Virus record (IMG/VR): IMGVR_UViG_3300013306_000001
Span: 26,096 to 90,095 of that record
Source: a virus
Length of the DNA stretch: 64,000 nucleotides
Reading direction: 5' to 3' (one strand)
Position numbers and translations under genes: made by a program
Shown: positions 14,527 to 23,948 of the stretch, in pieces
Position numbering within the stretch: position 1 is the first letter of the stretch
How the letters are laid out: the number at the start of each line of letters is the position of its first letter
Notes under the pieces: model-generated
Told to the model about the DNA's origin: nothing
Database searches by the model: none
Seen by the model: the letters and a program-made list of their open reading frames with translations, nothing else

Positions 14527-15819
14527 ATGTCAGAACTCGACCAAATCGTACAGCTCCAGCTGACCCGTGGCTCTACTCCGGTGGAGACGGCTAGCTTCCA
14601 AATCCCCGGTATCTTAGCCACATTTACTAATTTCTCGGAACGTACTCGCACCTACACTGATATTGATGGTGTTGGCGAAGACTTCCGTACAACTGATCTA
14701 GTTTATATGATCGCAAGTAAACTGTTTGGTCAGTCTACTGTTGGCGCTGTTCCTCCAAGTATTGTAGTAGGTCGTCGTCAAGTTAACACTGTAAACGGCT
14801 CTGTAACCGTACAGAACTCTACTCCTTACACAGTAACTATCAACGGCACCACTTACAGCTTTACTAGTGATGCTTCAGCCACTGCAATTGAAATCATTGC
14901 AGGTTTGGACACAGCAGTAGGTACAAGCCCAGTAGGTGTAACTTTCACCGATAACTTGGATGGTACTTTCACTGTAGGTCCAACTGTCGCAGGTACTCCA
15001 TGGTCTTTCCGTGCATCTACTAACATTACTCTTGCAAATGCTACACCTACCGAGAGTTATGCAGATGCTGAAGTAGCCATGAACGAGGACAACGGTACTT
15101 GGTATGCTCTGTTTACCGATACCCATGTTCAAGCTGATGTAGTTGCTCTAAGTAATGTCATTGTAGCACAACGTAAGATCTTCGGTACTTCCTCACAAGA
15201 TGCTGCTGTAATCACCACCGGTACTACTGACGTGGCTGCTGTGCTGAGTGCTGCAAGTGCTGGCCGTACTTATGGTGTATATCTTCCTACTGCTGATACC
15301 GAGTACCCAGAAGCAGCTTGGGCTGGTAGTCAGCTGGCTTATACCCCAGGCTCTAATGATTGGGACTTCAAGCGTGCTGTAGGTGTTACTGTCAGCAAAC
15401 TTAGTGATACTGCCCGTGTTAACCTTCGCAATAAGAACATGAACATGTACACTCGTGTTGGTGGCGTTAACATTTTCCAAGATGGTAATATGTTTGATGC
15501 TTCTCCGATTGATGAGGTTATCGGCATTGACTGGCTGTATGCTCGTTTGCAAGAAGGTATCTACTTCCGTCTGATCAACTCTCTGAAAATCCCTATGACC
15601 AACCCAGGTCTGGTTATTGTAGAGAACGAAATCCGTTCTGTACTTTCTCAAGCAGAAGCTAACGGCTTGATTGATCGCGGATGGTCATGCACCACCCCTG
15701 ATGTACTCGACATCCCTGAAAACATGAGGGCTGCCCGCACCGCTGGGGTGTTTAAATTCAATGCCCGCCTCGCCGGGTCAATCAGAAAGATCCAGATCAC
15801 CGGATTCCTTAGCGTATAA
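14527..15819 (+). CDS. contractile tail sheath protein (DUF3383-like)
   Basis: 430 residues. The C-terminal domain (NVFQ-type GGVNIFQDGNMFDASPIDEVIGIDW region, then WLYARLQEGIYFRLINS) matches the sheath core of Felix-type myoviruses (DUF3383). High expression is suggested by regular codon use. This gene defines the phage as a myovirus: the sheath contracts to drive the tube into the cell. Confidence 0.88.
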   Translation: MSELDQIVQLQLTRGSTPVETASFQIPGILATFTNFSERTRTYTDIDGVGEDFRTTDLVYMIASKLFGQSTVGAVPPSIVVGRRQVNTVNGSVTVQNSTPYTVTINGTTYSFTSDASATAIEIIAGLDTAVGTSPVGVTFTDNLDGTFTVGPTVAGTPWSFRASTNITLANATPTESYADAEVAMNEDNGTWYALFTDTHVQADVVALSNVIVAQRKIFGTSSQDAAVITTGTTDVAAVLSAASAGRTYGVYLPTADTEYPEAAWAGSQLAYTPGSNDWDFKRAVGVTVSKLSDTARVNLRNKNMNMYTRVGGVNIFQDGNMFDASPIDEVIGIDWLYARLQEGIYFRLINSLKIPMTNPGLVIVENEIRSVLSQAEANGLIDRGWSCTTPDVLDIPENMRAARTAGVFKFNARLAGSIRKIQITGFLSV

Positions 15820-15850
15820 TTCTAAAAGTCTTCAATTCTCTTTTGAGACG

Positions 15851-15859
15851 TGGTATAAT
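15851..15859 (+). promoter_or_regulatory. extended -10 promoter of an endonuclease gene
   Basis: TGGTATAAT, identical to the element at 2568-2576. It lies 29 bases before the TTG start of the GIY-YIG gene and gives this mobile gene independent expression. Confidence 0.55.
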
Positions 15860-15887
15860 ATCCACTAATTTTAAATGGAGGTTTATA

Positions 15888-16775
15888 TTGAAGTCTTATT
15901 ATCTTTACAAAATAGTAAATACGGTAAATGAAAAAGTATACATTGGTATAACTTATAGGCCGAAAGATCGTCTAAGAGAACATTTTTCTAAGTCTTCTAC
16001 TTGTAGGAAGCTTAACCGCGCGATTAAAAAGTACGGCAAAGATAAATTTTCTATGATTATTCTTTGTGAAGGTTTAGAAGATTATATTATTGATTTAGAA
16101 GAAAAAGCAATTTCTATTTATGACTCTATAGAAAATGGATACAACCTAATGAGTGGGCACCCCAATAAAAATGGGGCCTCTCACTCAACAGAGTCTAAGT
16201 TAAGAATTTCTGAAGCATTATTTAAATATTATTCACAAAATGTTTGTGTTAATCTTGGGGCAACTCGCCTTAGTAAGCGTGATCTTCAACCTTACTATGT
16301 CAAAGGTTTTTGGTTTCCTACGAAAGTAGTTGCCTTAAAATCTCTTAATATGAACGAAAAAAGTTTTTATAAATGGAGAAAAGAGGGGACATTAGGCGAA
16401 GTTTGTCACCCTGCCAGCAACTCTAAGTCTCATACTCCTGTTTATTTACTTGGCTTTTGGTTCAATGACTTACTTGAAGCAAGTGTTACCTTACAGAAAG
16501 ATAAAGATTTTCTGTTGCTTCTTTTAAGGTCAGACCAGTTTGAAGAAGACCTTGGTAAAATTGGAACAAAACCAAGGAAGAAACCTAAGAACATAAACAT
16601 AGGTGTGAATCAGAGGGACAACGGAACATACAGAGCAATTTTAACAGTAAATAAACACAAGGTTCTAAATAAAACTTTCAGTAATTTGCAAGCTGCTCTC
16701 TTAGCTTACGACGATGCATCAGAAGAACATTATGGTGATCGACCGAACAAAACTCAAAAGGGAGCGATCCCATAA
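15888..16775 (+). CDS. GIY-YIG homing endonuclease with C-terminal AP2-like domain
   Basis: 295 residues from TTG 15888, six bases after GGAGG. The catalytic domain begins YYLYKIVN and EKVYIGITYRPKDRL (GIY and YIG elements, with the catalytic Arg), then AIKKYGKDKFSM and the Glu in IDLEEKAIS. The C-terminus (GVNQRDNGTYRAILTVN, then TFSNLQAALLAYDDA) is an AP2-type DNA-binding domain. It is inserted between the sheath and tube genes and has its own promoter. Confidence 0.88.
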   Translation: MKSYYLYKIVNTVNEKVYIGITYRPKDRLREHFSKSSTCRKLNRAIKKYGKDKFSMIILCEGLEDYIIDLEEKAISIYDSIENGYNLMSGHPNKNGASHSTESKLRISEALFKYYSQNVCVNLGATRLSKRDLQPYYVKGFWFPTKVVALKSLNMNEKSFYKWRKEGTLGEVCHPASNSKSHTPVYLLGFWFNDLLEASVTLQKDKDFLLLLLRSDQFEEDLGKIGTKPRKKPKNINIGVNQRDNGTYRAILTVNKHKVLNKTFSNLQAALLAYDDASEEHYGDRPNKTQKGAIP

Positions 16776-16792
16776 TTAAAAGGTATATTTAA

Positions 16793-17314
16793 ATGGCCGA
16801 TGGCGTATTGGGCTCATACAGCCCTGAAGCAATGGTTGTAATCATTAGTAAGGGTGACTTTGTTCATCGTATTGGTGGTTACGCCGATGGTACTTTTCTA
16901 AATATTTCGCGTATCACTCCAGCATCAGAACTGTATGTAGCTTCTGATCTACAAGCTGGCCGTGTTAAGCGTCGTAATAAAGCAAGCACTATCACCCTAA
17001 CCCTGTTCCAACAAAGTTCAAGCAATGCTATTTTGCAAGAGCTGCAACGTGCTGACGAAGAAGACGATAGAAACTCTTGGGTTTTCTCTATCACCATCAA
17101 GGATACTTCTGGTACTAGCGTATTCTCATCTAACCAAGCATTTATCTCCACTGTTCCAGATATTGGTTATTCAAATACCACTGAAACTCGTGATTGGATG
17201 ATCAGTGCAGTTAGTGTTGATTCTCACGTTGGCAGCAACATGGAATTTGATGCTGCTGAAGTTGCAGCAATGGCAGCGGTTGGGGTTCAAGTTCCAGCCC
17301 GGTGGCAGCTCTAA
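16793..17314 (+). CDS. tail tube-like protein 1 (DUF3277-like)
   Basis: 173 residues, first of three tandem paralogs. Shared features are ITLTLFQQSSSNAILQEL, IKDTSGTSVFSSNQAFI and the final TRDWMISA segment. By its place right after the sheath gene it is the best candidate for the main tail tube, which forms the rigid channel for DNA. Confidence 0.75.
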   Translation: MADGVLGSYSPEAMVVIISKGDFVHRIGGYADGTFLNISRITPASELYVASDLQAGRVKRRNKASTITLTLFQQSSSNAILQELQRADEEDDRNSWVFSITIKDTSGTSVFSSNQAFISTVPDIGYSNTTETRDWMISAVSVDSHVGSNMEFDAAEVAAMAAVGVQVPARWQL

Positions 17315-17330
17315 TAGGTAAGGAAGTATA

Positions 17331-17831
17331 ATGGCCCAATTAGCTACTTATATGCCAGAGGAAGTAACCATCCTTCTTGCTGGTATTCCAGTCTCAGGCT
17401 TTATCCAAGGGTCATTTATTTCTGTTGACAAGGATGTCAAACCTTTTACATCTAAACGTACTGCTGATGGAACAGTTAGTCGGATGTATAATAATGACCA
17501 AACCTATACAATTAATTTGACTCTTTACAGTGGTAGTGATTCTAACCAACTTCTAACTAGACTTTGGCAACTAGATGAAATTACACAAAGAGGTAAATTT
17601 CCTCTGATGATCAAGGATGGTAGTGGATCAGATTTATTCTTCTCCACAACTACTTGGATTGAGGGTATTCCTTCTTTAGTGAAGAGTAACCAATATGAAC
17701 CTCGTGCATGGACATTACGTTCAAGCTCAGCAATAATAAACATTGGTGGTAATGGTGATGCTGAATCTATCTTAAATGATATTGTCAGTATTGCTACCTC
17801 TGCTCTCCCTGCTCTAAAAGGATTAATTTAA
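17331..17831 (+). CDS. tail tube-like protein 2 (DUF3277-like)
   Basis: 166 residues, paralog of its neighbours (INLTLYSGSDSNQLLTRLWQLDE, IKDGSGSDLFFSTTTWI, PRAWTLRSS). It may form a tube layer near the baseplate or tail end. Divergence from the first copy is large, so roles are probably distinct. Confidence 0.7.
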   Translation: MAQLATYMPEEVTILLAGIPVSGFIQGSFISVDKDVKPFTSKRTADGTVSRMYNNDQTYTINLTLYSGSDSNQLLTRLWQLDEITQRGKFPLMIKDGSGSDLFFSTTTWIEGIPSLVKSNQYEPRAWTLRSSSAIINIGGNGDAESILNDIVSIATSALPALKGLI

Positions 17832-18329
17832 ATGACTAATTCTTTTAGTGTAGAGACATATTCAGCTTCAGATGTTAAGTTATCTATCGGTGGCTATATT
17901 ATTACTGGTTGGGATAACTTAACAATTAACAGACGTGTTAAAGCTTTCACTCCAGTTTATGGCATTCGTGGTAAGAATACTAGGGTTAAGAATGTTGACA
18001 CGTCAGCTACAATTATCATTACTCTGATTCAAACTTCTCAGAGTAATGATGTACTTTCCTACATACATGAATTAGATATTGACGAAGGTACTGCTAGGAT
18101 AACACTAACTCTTAAGGATAACTCAGGAAGAAGTGTTTTCTCTAGCAACGAAGCTTATATCTCATCCTATCCTACAAAATCTTTCTCAGGTGATTTTACC
18201 TATAATACTTGGGAGATTATTTTACAATCAACACAATCATACACTGTTGGTGGCAATGGCAGGCCAAGCACTGGCCTCCTAGACAATATCATCAGTGATG
18301 CAACTGACTTTGTTAGTGATTTATTTTAA
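17832..18329 (+). CDS. tail tube-like protein 3 (DUF3277-like)
   Basis: 165 residues, third paralog, starting directly after the stop of the second. It shares IIITLIQTSQSNDVLSYI, LKDNSGRSVFSSNEAYI and YNTWEIIL. Tandem tube-like genes of this kind occur in Felix-type phages. Confidence 0.7.
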   Translation: MTNSFSVETYSASDVKLSIGGYIITGWDNLTINRRVKAFTPVYGIRGKNTRVKNVDTSATIIITLIQTSQSNDVLSYIHELDIDEGTARITLTLKDNSGRSVFSSNEAYISSYPTKSFSGDFTYNTWEIILQSTQSYTVGGNGRPSTGLLDNIISDATDFVSDLF

Positions 18330-18356
18330 AGCTAACTACAATCTGAGATAAAATAA

Positions 18357-18677
18357 ATGGCAGCTCCACAAATTAAAGCCCTCCCCCAAGAAACCATTGA
18401 AGTTGGTGGAGAGGAATACGTAGTAACAGCTATGTCAGCTACTGACGGTCTCGCTTTCATGGAAAAGTATCAAGCTGACATGGATACGGGCAAGAGCGAT
18501 CTTAAAGTTATGAAGGGTGTTATTAAAGCCTATGTAACTAAAGATAATAAAATTATCGACGATAAAACTTTTGATATTATCTTTGCTCGTAAATATATGC
18601 ACCTACAACAACTCTATGCAGAAGTTATCAAGTATAATTTCTCTGATGTTTTTCAAGCGCCCGGTACAGAAGAATAA
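18357..18677 (+). CDS. tail assembly chaperone, short form (G-like)
   Basis: 106 residues, small and mixed charge, between tube and tape-measure genes, the place of lambda gpG and its analogs. It would coat the tape measure during tail assembly. An overlapping -1 frame continues for almost 90 codons beyond its stop, see the next entry. Confidence 0.72.
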   Translation: MAAPQIKALPQETIEVGGEEYVVTAMSATDGLAFMEKYQADMDTGKSDLKVMKGVIKAYVTKDNKIIDDKTFDIIFARKYMHLQQLYAEVIKYNFSDVFQAPGTEE

Positions 18678-18916
18678 GCAACAATCCTTCTGTATCCGGG
18701 CCTATAGAAAAAGAGATTGAAAGCAAATACTCTCAGAGATGGGAGATTTACAGAATAGCAACTCATGAGAAAGGTGGGTTGGATATAGCTGCTGATATGA
18801 GTACAAAGTATAGTACTAAGCAGCTTTATGAAATGCTAGAAACGCTAGATGTCTATGACACACTTAAGAAGCTAGCTCATGATAGGGCAATAGCTGAATC
18901 TAAGCCTAAGAAATAA
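18357..18916 (+). CDS. tail assembly chaperone, -1 frameshift product (G-T-like)
   Basis: The -1 frame is open from a stop at 18644 to TAA 18914 and has no credible start of its own. It encodes about 80 residues with helical, charged content (EKEIESKYSQRWEIYRIA, LYEMLETLDVYDTLKKLA), like the T domain of lambda gpGT. The shift must occur between 18647 and 18674; the only homopolymer run there is T5 at 18649-18653, where a Phe tRNA on TTT can slip back one base. The fusion would be about 186 residues. The slip site is inferred; it is not a classical X XXY YYZ heptamer. Confidence 0.65.
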
Positions 18917-18927
18917 GGAGCTTCCTG

Positions 18928-20775
18928 TTGGAGATTGCAAAGTATACGATAGGAACTTCAATTGTCTTTCCTAAGTCTGAGATGACAAGGTTTGATGCTC
19001 AACTTAAGATTTTAGAAAATAAAATGAAAGCATCTGGTGAACGGATGCGGCAATTTTTCAATCTTAATTTAACTAGGTTTAGTGTAAACCAGACTGCAAT
19101 GAACAGGGTGATTGGTGGGGCATTAGATGTAGCCAGTCAGGCAACAGTATTCCGAATTGAAAGGTTTGTTGTAGACCAATCTCGTTTAAATGCTGCACTT
19201 GGCAGTGCTATGGCTAAAACCAATGCTGTTACTAATGTTCGTCAAAATGGTTCCCCAGTTGGAACCAGACGGGCAGCCGCAGCAGGGGGTTTAATCGGTG
19301 GAGGTTTGTCTAGGTTCTATGGTCCAGCACTTGCCCTGGGCTTAGGTGGTTACGGTCTTGGAGCCTTAAACAAGAGAAACCAAGAAGTTGTATCTGCTCA
19401 ACTTCAGTCTTCCGCTGTGGTTCAACAAGCTGGTGGTACAGCCGCACAGGGCTCAGAGTCTTTCCAATACTTAAGAAGTGAAGGTCAAAGAATTGGTTTT
19501 AACTACCTTGATGCATCTGGTGATTACAATAAGTTAATCTCTGGTCTAACTGGTTCAGGTATTGGACTTAAGGAAAGTCAAAAAGTATTTTCTGGATTTG
19601 CTGAGCTTGCCCGTGTTAACAAACTAGACAAAACAACTCAGAACAGACTTTTCCGGGCGCTTTCACAAGTAGCTGGTAAAGGTAAGCTGATGAGTGAAGA
19701 ACTTACAGGGCAGATAGCCGAAGCTCTTCCAGGAGGCACAGCTCTTTTTGCCCAAGCTTATCAGGCTAAGCTTGGCGGTAACAAAACTGGTGCCGATGCA
19801 ATACAACAACTTCTTGCTGATATGAAGAAGGGTAAAGTTACAAGCGATATCCTGACTTATGCTGGCGCTGCTGCGTCACAAAGGGCAAACCAAGGGGGTG
19901 CATTAGGAACTGCATCTCAGGCATCGCAGGCCGAACAAGCTAGATATCAAAACTCTGTAAATGATATGGCTGTCTTGGCTTCAAACTCAGGCGTAGAAGA
20001 AGGTTTTGCGCGTATTTTCCGCACCCTTAACGCTGGTTTGAGTGAGAGTGGTGGGCTAGTGAGGAGTCTATCAGAAGGCTTCAATGAGGCTACTAAATGG
20101 GCCGATGATTTACTTCTTTTCCCTCAATCTTTTGTAAGAGCCCTTGAAGGCAAGGATAGTCTTGTAGCAGATTGGCTAGGTATTGATAAGTCTGCTCAAC
20201 TGTTGAAAGATTGGCAAGATATCAAAACCCTTTGGGAACAAATGTCAGCCTTAAATCCAACTAAGCTATTTGGGGATTTCCTTCCAACGCTTGAAGCAAC
20301 TACAAGAGAACTTGCTGCGATCTTGAATGCGATAGGGGAGTTTCAGAGATGGAAAAGTGGAAATCTGCCAACTGAGAATAGCAATAGAAGTGATACAGAA
20401 AAAGTTAATCTCTTTGGTCTAGAATACACCAGCCCAGCTGCTGTTGTAGGGGATCTTATAAACAACACTATGGCAGGCTTTGCAAGAGCTAGGGATAGAG
20501 GTCGTTCTGTTTATGATGATCCGAACTCTTTCTATTATCAAAACCCAGCCCTATATGATGAAAACCAAAAGAACATGGCTATGGATCAAGCAGCAGCAGC
20601 CAACGACTACCAGCTAACCGGTTCAGGTGCAGTCACAAATCAATTTGATATCAGTATCAGTATAGACCCAGCAACTATGGGCGCCGTTGATATTAAAGCT
20701 CAGGCAGAAAATCTGATGGACGCTTTCAGAATTGAACTATCCAACGCTTCCGTTAATTTTCCGGTTAAAGAGTAA
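18928..20775 (+). CDS. tape measure protein
   Basis: 615 residues from TTG 18928 behind AAGGAG. The conserved tape-measure domain is visible at about residues 230-280 (LSQVAGKGKLMSEELTGQIA followed by EALPGGTALFAQ). A Gly/Ala hydrophobic stretch (LIGGGLSRFYGPALALGLGG, about residues 117-140) could enter the membrane during injection. The length predicts a tail near 90 nm if the usual 0.15 nm per residue applies. Confidence 0.9.
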   Translation: MEIAKYTIGTSIVFPKSEMTRFDAQLKILENKMKASGERMRQFFNLNLTRFSVNQTAMNRVIGGALDVASQATVFRIERFVVDQSRLNAALGSAMAKTNAVTNVRQNGSPVGTRRAAAAGGLIGGGLSRFYGPALALGLGGYGLGALNKRNQEVVSAQLQSSAVVQQAGGTAAQGSESFQYLRSEGQRIGFNYLDASGDYNKLISGLTGSGIGLKESQKVFSGFAELARVNKLDKTTQNRLFRALSQVAGKGKLMSEELTGQIAEALPGGTALFAQAYQAKLGGNKTGADAIQQLLADMKKGKVTSDILTYAGAAASQRANQGGALGTASQASQAEQARYQNSVNDMAVLASNSGVEEGFARIFRTLNAGLSESGGLVRSLSEGFNEATKWADDLLLFPQSFVRALEGKDSLVADWLGIDKSAQLLKDWQDIKTLWEQMSALNPTKLFGDFLPTLEATTRELAAILNAIGEFQRWKSGNLPTENSNRSDTEKVNLFGLEYTSPAAVVGDLINNTMAGFARARDRGRSVYDDPNSFYYQNPALYDENQKNMAMDQAAAANDYQLTGSGAVTNQFDISISIDPATMGAVDIKAQAENLMDAFRIELSNASVNFPVKE

Positions 20776-20787
20776 GGAGCTACACTT

Positions 20788-21573
20788 ATGACGCTAGCCG
20801 TTAGATGGGGTGAAGACCTTACAGATGACCTTGGTGGGTTTATTTACTTTGACTGCGTTACTGCATACACTCAAAACTTTAAAGGTCAGGTTACAAAGCA
20901 TCCCATTGCTAATGGTGGGAACGTCTCTGACCACTTCATTAGGGATAATCCTGTAATAACATTATCGGGTGTTATTACAGGAGTTGATATTTCTACTGGT
21001 GTCTACCTAATCCAAGACACAAATGGGATTGAACCTTCCAATACATTTCCAGCACCAAGTGCTGTATCTGTAAACTCAACTGACCAAAGCGTGTTGCAAA
21101 AGTTTATACCAGACAGCATCGGTCAGTTCTTGGCAGATGGAACACCAGAAGTTACAGTAGATGCAAGACGTGCTGATCTTATTGAACAGATCAGACAAGC
21201 ATTGATGAATCTTGCAACTGGTGATGTTTATAATTCAAATACAGGTCAATTTAGGCCCCAAATTCAATTGGTAAGACTGTTTGAGTTTGATAAGAATCTT
21301 ATCAGAAGAATTATAAACAGACTAGTCATTACAAATGTCACTTTTAAAGAAGATTCAAACTCTGGTTACGCACTGTATTGTGATATAACTTTTGAGCAGG
21401 TTACTTTCGCAAATCTTAAGAAGACGACTATTCCAAAAGATGTTGTTAATTCACTTAAGAAGAAAGGATCAACAAAAGCTGACAAAGGTAAACAAGACAG
21501 CACACCACAAGATGTAGGCGCTAGTGAAGGACCAAAAGATACAGATCCTCTAAGAAAAGCTAGGGAGAACTAA
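20788..21573 (+). CDS. Dit-like baseplate/tail protein
   Basis: 261 residues. The order after the tape measure and the pattern (TKHPIANGGNVSDHFIRDNP, then LQFEFDKNL-like and VITNVTFKED strands) match the N-terminal Dit-like domain of myovirus baseplate hubs. It would form the ring linking tube and baseplate. The last 45 residues are Lys/Asp-rich and probably disordered. Confidence 0.75.
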   Translation: MTLAVRWGEDLTDDLGGFIYFDCVTAYTQNFKGQVTKHPIANGGNVSDHFIRDNPVITLSGVITGVDISTGVYLIQDTNGIEPSNTFPAPSAVSVNSTDQSVLQKFIPDSIGQFLADGTPEVTVDARRADLIEQIRQALMNLATGDVYNSNTGQFRPQIQLVRLFEFDKNLIRRIINRLVITNVTFKEDSNSGYALYCDITFEQVTFANLKKTTIPKDVVNSLKKKGSTKADKGKQDSTPQDVGASEGPKDTDPLRKAREN

Positions 21574-21577
21574 TGTA

Positions 21578-21910
21578 ATGGCTACTAAATATATTTCACT
21601 CCCTCTTTACTCTGATGCTTACTATACCTATGCCGTGGCTTTACAAGATGTTTCTTACAATCTTGAGTTCATCTACAATGAACGTACACAGCTTTATTCA
21701 TTATCTTTGTACGACCAAGATAATAACGCTATTGTGTTAGACGAAGCTTTAGTACCTAATTACCCGATATTCAAAGACTATGCAATCTTCCCACTTACTG
21801 GATTCTTTTGGATGGAAGAGAAAGCTGATATTATCTCTGAGCCATACAAGGTTTACCCTGACTCCATTGATCAGTATTACTCATTGTATTATATTTATGA
21901 TGAGGTGTAG
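21578..21910 (+). CDS. baseplate plug protein (Pam3 gp18-like)
   Basis: 110 residues, Tyr-rich beta protein (LYSDAYYTYAVALQDVSYNLE, YNERTQLYSLSLYD, GFFWM). The pattern fits the small baseplate plug family described for cyanophage Pam3. It begins four bases after the Dit-like gene. Confidence 0.68.
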   Translation: MATKYISLPLYSDAYYTYAVALQDVSYNLEFIYNERTQLYSLSLYDQDNNAIVLDEALVPNYPIFKDYAIFPLTGFFWMEEKADIISEPYKVYPDSIDQYYSLYYIYDEV

Positions 21911-21912
21911 TC

Positions 21913-22800
21913 ATGGATTTGATTCAAAAGAATCGTGAATATAAGTTAATTATTGGTAACTATCAAACTACAAATGCTTTAGAGATTGATGCTCTTCAAA
22001 TTACATTTGATATTTCAAAGTCAATGAACAATAAGAAGAAAACAAACTCCGCATCTATTGAGGTTTATAATCTTACTGACGACCAACTTAAGATATTGGA
22101 TACAGATTATCCAGCAGCGGTATTTTCAGCAGGGTATGAAGATACGGGTGGAGCTAAGAGATTATTTTCTGGTCAAGTTAACAACGTCACCACTCGTAAA
22201 TCTGGTGCGGATAGAGTCACACAGATACAGATGGGTAGCGGCTATGTTGAACTAAACCATGAAGTTTTGAGTCAAGTTGTACCTCCGGGAAAGAATGTAC
22301 AAGATGCTATTGAAGAGTTACGTAAGGCTATTGGCGCCAACCGTGGAGTCTATAATGGAACCAATCTTAGTAACCAGATTATATATGGATATCCTCTTTC
22401 CGGTACTCCTAAAGAAATGCTGGATGAGCTGGCTGAAAAGTATAACTTAAACTGGCAGCTTGATGGTGAAGTTCTTTATGTGAATAACAATGATAGGGCC
22501 AACACTGAGAATTTCAATCAAGCTTACATTATATCTGAGTTTACAGGAATGGTGGATATCCCTTATCGCACTACCTTGAACAAAGGTAGATCCAAAAAAG
22601 ATAAAGTTAAGAAGCCTGGTGTTCAGTTTAAGATTCTACTTAACCCAGCTATTACTGCTGGAGATATTATTAGACTTGAAGATACTCTTATCACAGGTTG
22701 GTATAAAGTCGAAGACATCAGGCATACTGGCAGTTGGCGCGGGAATCCGTGGTACACAGAAATCAAGGCAACAACACTAGAGAAAGTAGACAGGAAGTAG
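21913..22800 (+). CDS. baseplate hub protein (gp27/P2 D-like)
   Basis: 295 residues. SASIEVYNLTDDQLKILD, the LFSGQVNNV strand, and GTPKEMLDELAEKYNLNWQ followed by GEVLYVNN are typical of hub proteins that form the torus carrying the spike. It directly precedes the spike gene. Confidence 0.82.
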   Translation: MDLIQKNREYKLIIGNYQTTNALEIDALQITFDISKSMNNKKKTNSASIEVYNLTDDQLKILDTDYPAAVFSAGYEDTGGAKRLFSGQVNNVTTRKSGADRVTQIQMGSGYVELNHEVLSQVVPPGKNVQDAIEELRKAIGANRGVYNGTNLSNQIIYGYPLSGTPKEMLDELAEKYNLNWQLDGEVLYVNNNDRANTENFNQAYIISEFTGMVDIPYRTTLNKGRSKKDKVKKPGVQFKILLNPAITAGDIIRLEDTLITGWYKVEDIRHTGSWRGNPWYTEIKATTLEKVDRK

Positions 22801-22803
22801 ATT

Positions 22804-23562
22804 ATGGTTCCAGAATTACAAGAATTTGTTATGAGTGCAATCGAATCAGAGAACAATAACAAATACACTTGTATTCCTTGTATTGTTGTTGCTGTCAGAG
22901 ATGATTTGAACACTCAGATGGTGGATATTCAACCAAGTGTGAACCAGATGTTCAAGGATGGCACTGTTAAAGAACGTCCTGTAATTCAAGGTGTTCCTGT
23001 CTCTTTTCAAGTGTCTAAGACTTCTGGGTTCACCTTTCCCATTAATGTAGGCGATACTGGCACAGCTATTTTCTCTATGCGTAGTATTGAAGCATGGAAA
23101 GGTGGTAATGGTAGACCATCAGCACCCACTAACTTCTCTAAGATGGATAAGAGTGATGCTATCTTCATTCCCGGTATCCAGCCTCCGGGTAATGCTGTAA
23201 ACAACCCAGCAAAGCATGTACTTACTCATAGTACTAAAGATGTCGTCATTTTTGGCAACATTGGTGCTGCCGAGGCTGAAGTTAGGATTCGTGCTGATGG
23301 TAGTATTGGAATTACAACTAGCAATATGCCCATCATTGTTGAAGGTAGTGATGTTACAATTAATGCAGCTTCAAGTATTAATCTCAACTCCCCTACAATG
23401 ATTGTTGATGTTCCAACTACAACTTGGATTGGTAATATCACACATCAGGGTGACTATGCCCAAACTGGTAATTATACTCTTGTTGGTGGGCAAGCTACGT
23501 TCAACGGCGTAATTTTCAATACCCACAGACATGCACCATCCACAGTACCACCAAGTAATTAA
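22804..23562 (+). CDS. baseplate central spike (gpV/Gp138-like)
   Basis: 252 residues. An N-terminal OB-like domain (TCIPCIVVAVRDDLNTQMVD, PVNVGDTG-like) of Gp138 type is followed by a beta-helix of short repeats (VRIRADGSIGI, SDVTINAASSINLNSP). The tip NTHRHAPSTVPP has the HxH that binds iron in P2 gpV-type spikes. It punctures the outer membrane. Confidence 0.87.
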   Translation: MVPELQEFVMSAIESENNNKYTCIPCIVVAVRDDLNTQMVDIQPSVNQMFKDGTVKERPVIQGVPVSFQVSKTSGFTFPINVGDTGTAIFSMRSIEAWKGGNGRPSAPTNFSKMDKSDAIFIPGIQPPGNAVNNPAKHVLTHSTKDVVIFGNIGAAEAEVRIRADGSIGITTSNMPIIVEGSDVTINAASSINLNSPTMIVDVPTTTWIGNITHQGDYAQTGNYTLVGGQATFNGVIFNTHRHAPSTVPPSN

Positions 23563-23573
23563 GGAGGTGTGTC

Positions 23574-23930
23574 ATAGATTTTCTACTGAATGAGCAACAC
23601 GATATCGTTTGGCACAACGGGCCTCTTTTGAAGTCTGACACTACACAGCCTCTAATTGATACTGTTAGACAGAGATTACTTATCCTCTTGAAGACATTCC
23701 AAGGCGAGTGGTTCCTCGATACCACATATGGTATTCCGTATTATCAAAGTATCCTTGGGCGTAAGACCACAAAAGATGGTGTAGATCTAATCTTCCAAAC
23801 AGCTATCTTATCAGAAAATGGAGTTAAGGAAATTACATCCTTCTCATCCACATTTGTTAAAAGACAATATTCCATGACTTTTTCTGTGAGAGTCAATGAT
23901 GGTCAGATTACAGATCCCATCACTATTTAA
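23574..23930 (+). CDS. baseplate wedge gp25-like protein, putative AUA start
   Basis: 118 residues. Conserved gp25/W features: DFLLNEQHDIVWHNG, then RQRLLILLKTFQGEWFLDT and YGIPYYQSILG. The homologous N-terminus begins right after an ATA codon at 23574, placed six bases behind a perfect AAGGAGG; no ATG, GTG or TTG lies between this site and the upstream in-frame stop. A later TTG at 23628 would delete 18 conserved residues. I therefore propose AUA initiation. Confidence 0.85.
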   Translation: MDFLLNEQHDIVWHNGPLLKSDTTQPLIDTVRQRLLILLKTFQGEWFLDTTYGIPYYQSILGRKTTKDGVDLIFQTAILSENGVKEITSFSSTFVKRQYSMTFSVRVNDGQITDPITI

Positions 23931-23948
23931 TTAAATTAAGGAAATAAA

